Shown here: piece by piece, positions 57,841-64,000 of the stretch
Position numbering within the stretch: the first letter of the stretch is position 1
How the letters are laid out: every line of letters starts with the position of its first letter
Source of the DNA: Tribonema minus
Lineage: Eukaryota; Sar; Xanthophyceae; Tribonematales; Tribonemataceae
DNA: 64,000 nucleotides
Assembly: GCA_017506865.1 (NCBI GenBank)
Contig: JAFCMP010000025.1
Span: forward strand, 310,001 to 374,000
Direction: 5' to 3'
The notes under the pieces: generated by a model
What the model saw: the letters and a program-made list of their open reading frames with translations, nothing else
Databases searched by the model: none
What the model was told of the DNA's origin: nothing
Made by a program: the position numbers and the translations under genes

Positions 57841-59750
57841 GGATATCATATGGTCAGCCGCAAGTGCCTACCACCAATAACCGTGGTCGCTGCTGCTGCA
57901 GCAATTGGCCACGAGTCAAACAGTACCACAGTGACCGTATCACTAGTCAAAAAGACTTCTATGTGCAAGCTGTTAGCGTTCGAGGCTATGGTTACTAGCT
58001 AACAGTTGTAGTTCAACTTGGCAACAATCTGGGCCTGATGCAACGTGCGCCAGCAATGCCCTGCCACGGTCAGCACTGCTTCTGAAGTCTGTGAGCCTTG
58101 AGGGTATGTCAGCGGCGCTGCAAAAAACGACCTTCGGGGCAGAAAATGGCCACATTTCAGGCAATTGGCTGCATTCCACAATTTTCTAGCGAGCGTCGCT
58201 ACGCCTTGTCATGATGCCGGCTTTTCAGTGTCAACCTCACGTGCAATGCATTCATGCGTGTACCTGTCAACTGCCTGCGCATGCGCAAACCAGTGCAGCG
58301 CGAGGTGGCGCAGACATAAGATGCAGTAGTGGCTAGTTAGCTTAGGCGATGGCCTCGCAGTCCGAAGTGAAGTTATTCGGTACCTCAAGCTGTGTCGAGC
58401 GTTCAGACGCACCTGGAAGCTTGTTTCAAGTTGCAAATACGCACGCCGCCCCATCCTGAATTCCAACAATGTACTCCGAAGCACGTGACCGACGACAATT
58501 CCACTGGTGGGTTGCCCACGAGAGGCAAGGCACGAAGTGCGTGCAACTATTACTATAGTATGATGTCACCTCCATGCGCACGGCATATATGCGCTAAGCC
58601 CATCTGTTACTGGACCTGGTGCTACATTCAGTGATCATTGAGGGCACCATCAATGTTTGTGCTACTCTACATATTACATGCGTATGACGTTAAGTGCTGC
58701 AGTACAGTACTACATGTAGGAACAATCGACATCGTACTACACGCGGAGATTGCCATGCCAGCCAACATCATGTGATAAGTTATGGCAAACTGATCATGCA
58801 GAAAGGCACAACATCGTCAGACAGCACCAACAGAAGCCAAACATTGAAGAAACAAATGCTGCAGTCCCTGTGATCGTGACAATTGGGGTTGCTCAGCAAG
58901 GTAGCTAGCTTACTGCCTACTGAGATTCTAGGGTCCAGCACCCTGCCAGTACTGTGGTAACCAGAATGGCAATATATGCGAATCTCGGCACTGCAAAATT
59001 CAAACTGCATATGCATATGCTGCTGCAAACGAGTACCTGTGTGCATGCAGTTTTAAAGGCATCAGGACGCGCTTCAGAGCGCGCTGTGGATGCCAACATC
59101 ATTATTGCTGGAGAAAGGATTATGATTTTCTGAACGCAAGTCTCAGTCAAAAAGTTGAGCATGTCAGACTTGTGCTGACACTTCTCACGGTAGTAGCCGT
59201 GCCCACTAATTTCAATAAGTCTCGGAACGAGCTTGATGAACTTGTCAAACTCGAAGACAGTGGCACTGCACCCGAGTCAAAGCACTGCGCAGCGCAATAT
59301 GCCGCACGCGCTAGTGCCTCACTTGGCAAGCCATGAGTGCCAATTCGATCACTCGTCTCTGCAAATGTTGGTCAAGAAAAGGTACATGGCAATCGTTGGC
59401 AAGGGGAACGCCAGACGGGGGGTGGGGGGCTATAGCCTAGGCGGGACATGGTCCGGCATTTTCGAAGTACTGGACACACAAAATTTGAATGCTGCAGAGG
59501 CCTACTACTAGGGCTGACCTCAGACTATTGAAGAAAGATTGCTGAATGAACAAGCCAGGATAGAACCATGATATCCTGTGTAAGAGTAAGAAGGTGGCCC
59601 CGACCAATTTATTGCACAACCTGGTGCAAGAGCCAGCTGCTCACAGTTGCGGTCAACATGCGTAATGGGCTTGCCAGCCTGAACCACGCCGCAGCACGTT
59701 TCAGCGGCCGCAACCGCAGGTTTCGCCTGCCACATCGGTCGCGCTGAGCA
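57841..59750. other. Gap without recognisable gene
   Basis: Intergenic. I see no domain-bearing frame, RNA gene or clear repeat array. Confidence 0.4.
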
Positions 59751-60050
59751 TCAGCCACGGCGGCCCGCTGCTGTGCTGTTGCTGAACGGCATGTCCAGCC
59801 ACGGACCCTCGAACCCAGACAAGTTGATCAGGGCGCTCTGGCACGGCAGCGCATTCACCTTATCCTTGGGCACAGTGCCACGATGCGGTGAGAATGCCGT
59901 CGCCTGGATCACACGCATGCGCTCCGCGAGGCGCGCGACGATGTCCGGGTGCTGCGCCGCAATGTTGGTGCTCTCCGCGGGATCCGTGAAGACGTTGAAG
60001 AGGCACGCGCCTGTGTACGGGTAGACGGGCTGGCACCCCCCACATATGAG
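59751..60050 (-). pseudogene. Last exon of a third arylsulfatase
   Basis: Exactly 100 codons including stop. It starts after an acceptor (CTGCAG) in the same phase and at the same place as the last exons of sulfatases 1 and 2. It codes ICGGCQPVYPYTGACLFNVF and ends in SGFEGPWLDMPFSNS. It is closest to sulfatase 1. No other sulfatase exon is visible upstream (to the right) before the LINE at 60.7 kb. Either the gene continues beyond the window with the LINE inside its intron, or this is a cut-off remnant. Confidence 0.85.
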
Positions 60051-60716
60051 CTGCAGTCGGGCCAGGCGCAAGGGGAGGCTGGTGAGTCCACCTGTTGTCA
60101 CTGTGGCACCCTAATAGCGTTATCAACTACCTTGGAGGAAAGTATGGACATGCAGTGTGACTATGGTACATAAACCGTCAGTGTGCAAACTCTTGATGGC
60201 GATGAGGGGCCACGGGCAGATCCGCAAACATAAAGTGTTGGTTGGTCAACATGCTCACCGAAGTTCCCTCCGCGCTAAATAACTAGTAGTACATGGAGAA
60301 CGCCCGGCCTTCAAGAAGCAAGCTAAGTGGTGGGAGCATGCAATAGGAATTGCCTTGCTGCATGCAGTCTCCATGACAGAACAAGAGCACAGGGCAACGC
60401 CAGACCGTGGTGCACTCACCCGAGCAAATGTCAACTTTGCCGCCTGACGTACGTACGTGGCAAGCACTGCAAATGCCAGTGCACTGCAACAGTTACTGTA
60501 TAGCAGACAATGGAATTAGCAATTGCTGGCATGCTTTGATGACGTGCCGTCAAGCAAACTAAAGCCCCTGTTCCCTGTACCCTTTGTACGCTTTGACATC
60601 GCCTCAAAGCGATCCTGTACCCGAAGCGCGGTGCTGGTCAGTTAACATGCACCAGCTTCATCGCCCATTGTTGAGTCAGGATTTACACTCAATGGTACGT
60701 ATGGACTTGTATTTAT

Positions 60717-63700
60717 AAAGGCCCAAGGGAGGCCGGGTTGCCTATGCAATCGAAAAGCTTGCGTCAACGCAGCAGCCTAGTCTGCGCTGTGCCCTAGGAG
60801 CTTGGATACCGGCGCCGCAACACAGCCCAGCATTCGCGCTCCACGTGTGTACGCCATGACGCGCTCCGCCAACTCCCGCGCCAGCGATATGCTCAGCTCA
60901 ATGAGGATCTGACGCTTAGCTAACCCGGCCTTGCGTAACACATCTGCCTTCCCCCCCCCTGAGCACAGTGCTGAGTGCATTGCCAACTCCTTAACAAAAA
61001 GGCTTGTCTGCTTGCCCAGCCGTCCGTACGACTCCTGCACGAATGGCACAAAAGCCCAAGATGACGTCAAGGTGCCGGTGTGGTGCTTGACCTTCGCGTC
61101 CTCCCCCACCCCAGCAGCATAGCCGCCCGTGTTCGAGGCATTTGTTTTGCCTGTCAGGTACGAGCTCGCTGTGGGCGCGCGCACACTTGTGTCTAGCACT
61201 ATTCCCTTGTTACGGTATGTACTGCTAAAGTGCAGACACCCTGGGTCAATGACTGTGTCCGCCCGATACCCCGGTACCTTGAAGACGCTAGCGTCCTCAT
61301 TGCGGACAATAGAGACATGGTGCTGTCTCAAGATGCGCTGCAGGCACCGCTTTTGGGCAGTGTGTGTCGCGTTGTGCCCCCGTATGTGCTGGCTGGGGCA
61401 GCTGATCGCATGCGTGGAGGTGGGGCTCACATCACTGCACCGCCATGGGCACACCTCGCCCTGTATGCCCCACCCGTCTATGAAGATTGCAATCAAAATC
61501 ATCGTGGCTGCTGCCATACTGGACATGGGCGCCGCACCCGGGCGGTCATTGGCAGTGGGTGGCACGCTCATCCACGCCATTGCCCCGGACGCACGCTGGC
61601 TGCGCAGCTGCGCCAGGACCCGTGCGCTAGCCTGTTGGCGGCGGCGGCTGGTGTCGCGCGAGTCACCAATAGGTGCAGCCTGCGTCGGCTTGCCCACGGC
61701 ACCAGCCGAGGCAGCCTCTAGGTCCTCCACCAGGCAATCCTCGTATTGACGTCGAAGAACATTTGAAAGGCCGGCTTGTAGTCCGTGCGTGAAGTGACCG
61801 CGCCGGCGGCGGGGCACTACCTTCCTGCAGATCTCGTCAGCATAGGCCTCCCAGTCGTCGTCGTCGTCCTCCTGCCCGCCGCTGCAGCTGCTTTCTTCCG
61901 CGCTAGTTTGTGTTTTAGCGGGCGTGGAAGGGGCAGCCGCGGCAGCGGCTTGAGGGCCAGGTACGGTCGCCGCCGCAGCGGCCGCCTCGGCGCCAGGCAC
62001 AATGCCGTGGGTGTGTGGGGCTGGCTCAGTGGTCACTGTCTCCGTGACGGCAGTTGCGGCGTAGATCGCTTGCACCGCAGTGGGGAGCGTCGACGCTGCG
62101 GCCGTCGTATCTGCTGCCCACCGTAGCAACGATGCTGGGAGCTGCTCGGCCACAGCGGTGCGTGATTTTTCGCCGCCATCAGCTGTCAGCGCTCGCGTAG
62201 AGCGTCGCACGGCCTCGATGATTGGCGGCAGTCCCTGGTCCTCGCGTATTGCGCATGAGTGCTGCGCGAACCAGGTGACTGCGCCGTGTTCGTCAGTGCC
62301 GAGCCTCAGGGCCCCTGCTGCCACAGTGGCATGAATTATTGCTGGCCTCAGTGTTGTGCATGCCTGGGCCGTGTATGCGGCTGGTGCCAGTAGCCCCAAA
62401 AGCGGCATGCCCAGACCGCCTCGTCGCTCCGGCAACCGTGACGCCCGCAGTGGCACTGCGATGTCCGTGAGTTCTGGCGGGCCCAAGCGCGGCAATACCA
62501 GCACGCTGCCACTGCTGGCTTCTTCATTGTCACCAGCAGTGCAGGCGGCCAGCAGGTGTGACTTCATGGCTGCCGCGGTAGAGCAGCCGTGCAGATGCAG
62601 CATGCGTTCGAGCGTCCATGCACAGAACCCGTCAAACGCGTGCAACCATGTCTCACTCAAAGCCGTGTCAACGACCCGAGCTAAGAAGCCCATGCGCTTC
62701 GTCAGTGACCTGCGTAGAATGAACTGTGCTGCCTGTAGGTGATGCCGCGCCATTCCAGCTAGCTGCCACGACAATCGCCATGTCCCTGCGTCGACAAGAT
62801 GCTTGCTCATGGCAGCGTGCACATAGGCTGGGTGCCCTACCGGTACCCCGACCGACGTAAAGCCCTGACTGGATTCTGGCATGGTGGTGTCCACAAACGG
62901 TATGTCAAGGGCGCGCAGGCGTGCTCTGGCCGCTTCATCAAACACTGTGCCGCGCATGGCGATGGCCAGCGACTTGTCTGGTCGAACGCGTAGGCCCCCT
63001 GCCGCCAGCCGGCGGATCACCTCTGCCACCCCAGCGGCCGCTGCATCGTCGAAGTAGGCAGCTTGCAGCACGTTGAGGTCATCCAGGAAAGCGCAGTGCG
63101 GGGCTGGCGGTTCCGCTGTGCTGTGGCCGTAGGCCGGCATACTGCCGGGCGTCGCATTCACTCCATCAGGGTAGAAGAGTAGGAAGGCCGCTGCCACTGC
63201 AAAGTACAGCGGCCCTAGAGGGTCCCCTTGCTGGCACCCTAGGTGGGAGCAGATAATGCGAGCTTCACCGTTCACCTCCACCCGCATCTCTGGGGCAGTG
63301 TCACCACAGTATACGGTGTCACCACAGTATACGGACTCAAAGTGCGGGAGCAGCTCCGGACAGAAGAGCATAAGCCCCCGCACAATGGCGGCGCGATCCA
63401 CACTGTTAAATGCGTTCTCACAGTCCAGTTGGATAGTGGTGCCATACAGCTCGTGCCACACGCGCGCGCGCGCTGCCACATGCTCGACGCCAGACCGGTA
63501 TCCTACGCCAAACTGCGACATGGAGGCCAGCAGCCCCGATATCTTGCCCTTGACACTCCGTGCCGCTGTGGACCCGAGGAGTCTGCGCCAGACACTGGAG
63601 CAGGCGATCGGACGCCGCTTCTGTCCTATGCCTGAGAGGGCCGCGGCGCGGAGAAGCCGTTGCGATTGCTCCGGCAGCAGTTCGGGCTCAACAAGCAGCG

Positions 63701-64000
63701 TCGTGAACACCTTGGCCAGGTGATGGGCGAATGCCGGTTCCATCACATCTGATTCTGAATCACCAGCTAGTCCTGGCGAGGCACTGCTCACGGGGCGGGT
63801 GGCTGCTTTCACTGGTGCACCAGGCCCAGCGGCCATCAAGAGGTGTTCATAGCGTAGGCCGTCCAGCCCTCCTGCCTTACCCGCCCCTGCTGCGGACAAG
63901 GTCGACAGTATGTCTGCCGCCTCCACCTCGAGGCGCCGTCTGGCTGCGCTGGCAGCATCCTCAGGCCTATCGCTGTGATCATGTGCCTGACCCGATTCGA
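60717..64000 (-). mobile_element. LINE with restriction-like endonuclease, 5' end outside window
   Basis: One open frame from the right edge to the stop at 60777, over 1070 residues. Reverse transcriptase motifs: AGGLDGLRYEHLL, LDCENAFNSVDR, QQGDPLGPLYF and FLDD in place of the usual YxDD. The C-terminal part has a CCHC-like finger (CPWRCSDVSPTSTHAISC) followed by KVPGYRADTVIDPG and IVLDTSV. This order resembles the finger plus PD-(D/E)XK restriction-like endonuclease of R2/CRE/NeSL-type LINEs. The long intact frame suggests a recent copy. The 3' UTR is about 60 bp; a sister 3' end lies at 33.5 kb. Confidence 0.85.
63294..63335 (-). repeat. 18-bp in-frame tandem duplication in the LINE reverse transcriptase
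   Basis: The six residues VYCGDT are written twice (VYCGDTVYCGDTAPEM) by a perfect short tandem repeat between two RT motifs. Confidence 0.85.

Noticed and set aside
1-64000. tRNA or rRNA genes
   Set aside because: No stretch shows a convincing tRNA T-arm with matching acceptor stem, and no rRNA landmark was recognised. A covariance-model scan was not possible.

Overview
The window is nuclear DNA of an intron-rich eukaryote, most likely a unicellular alga. Exons are GC-rich, introns are short of coding sense and full of repeats, splice sites are GT-AG with some GC-AG, and the gene content is metabolic and secretory (a glycosyltransferase, a mitochondrial D-2-hydroxyglutarate dehydrogenase, formylglycine sulfatases) mixed with Ty3-type, hAT-type and LINE elements. 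I cannot name the species from sequence alone.

Layout. (1) 1-18.6 kb: one long minus-strand gene of at least 18 exons. It has a signal anchor, a GT2-like glycosyltransferase domain, a TPR-like stretch and an unrecognised C-terminal half, and runs off the left edge. (2) 18.6-18.85 kb: a short divergent promoter region. (3) 18.85-23.6 kb: D2HGDH, four exons, plus strand, with reading phase kept across all joins. (4) 24.2-31.3 kb: secreted arylsulfatase 1, six exons, plus strand. (5) 31.3-34.8 kb: gap between convergent genes, holding a 5'-truncated LINE tail. (6) 34.8-44.4 kb: arylsulfatase 2, six exons, minus strand, tail-to-tail with the first. (7) about 46-53.2 kb: a coding-like minus-strand remnant and then a fossil Ty3/gypsy element with a 730-bp hAT-type element inserted in it. 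(8) 53.2-59.7 kb: minisatellites and a decayed ankyrin-like gene. (9) 59.75-60.05 kb: the last exon only of a third arylsulfatase. (10) 60.7-64 kb: a LINE with an open reading frame for reverse transcriptase and a restriction-like endonuclease, running off the right edge.

The most striking pattern is in the introns of the glycosyltransferase and D2HGDH genes. Next to most exons sit one to about ten tandem, decayed copies of that exon's own edge: the splice site, roughly 15-90 bp of exon and some intron. The copies often keep the GT or AG. A short motif, ACTTCAA or its complement TTGAAGT, recurs at the junctions between copies. Most exon joins read AG|G. This looks like repeated local duplication centred on splice junctions, as in models where tandem duplication of AGGT-containing exon pieces creates or enlarges introns. 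I do not know of a description of it on this scale.

The genes do not form one obvious pathway. The glycosyltransferase and the sulfatases could all act on cell-surface or secreted glycans. D2HGDH is a housekeeping mitochondrial enzyme.
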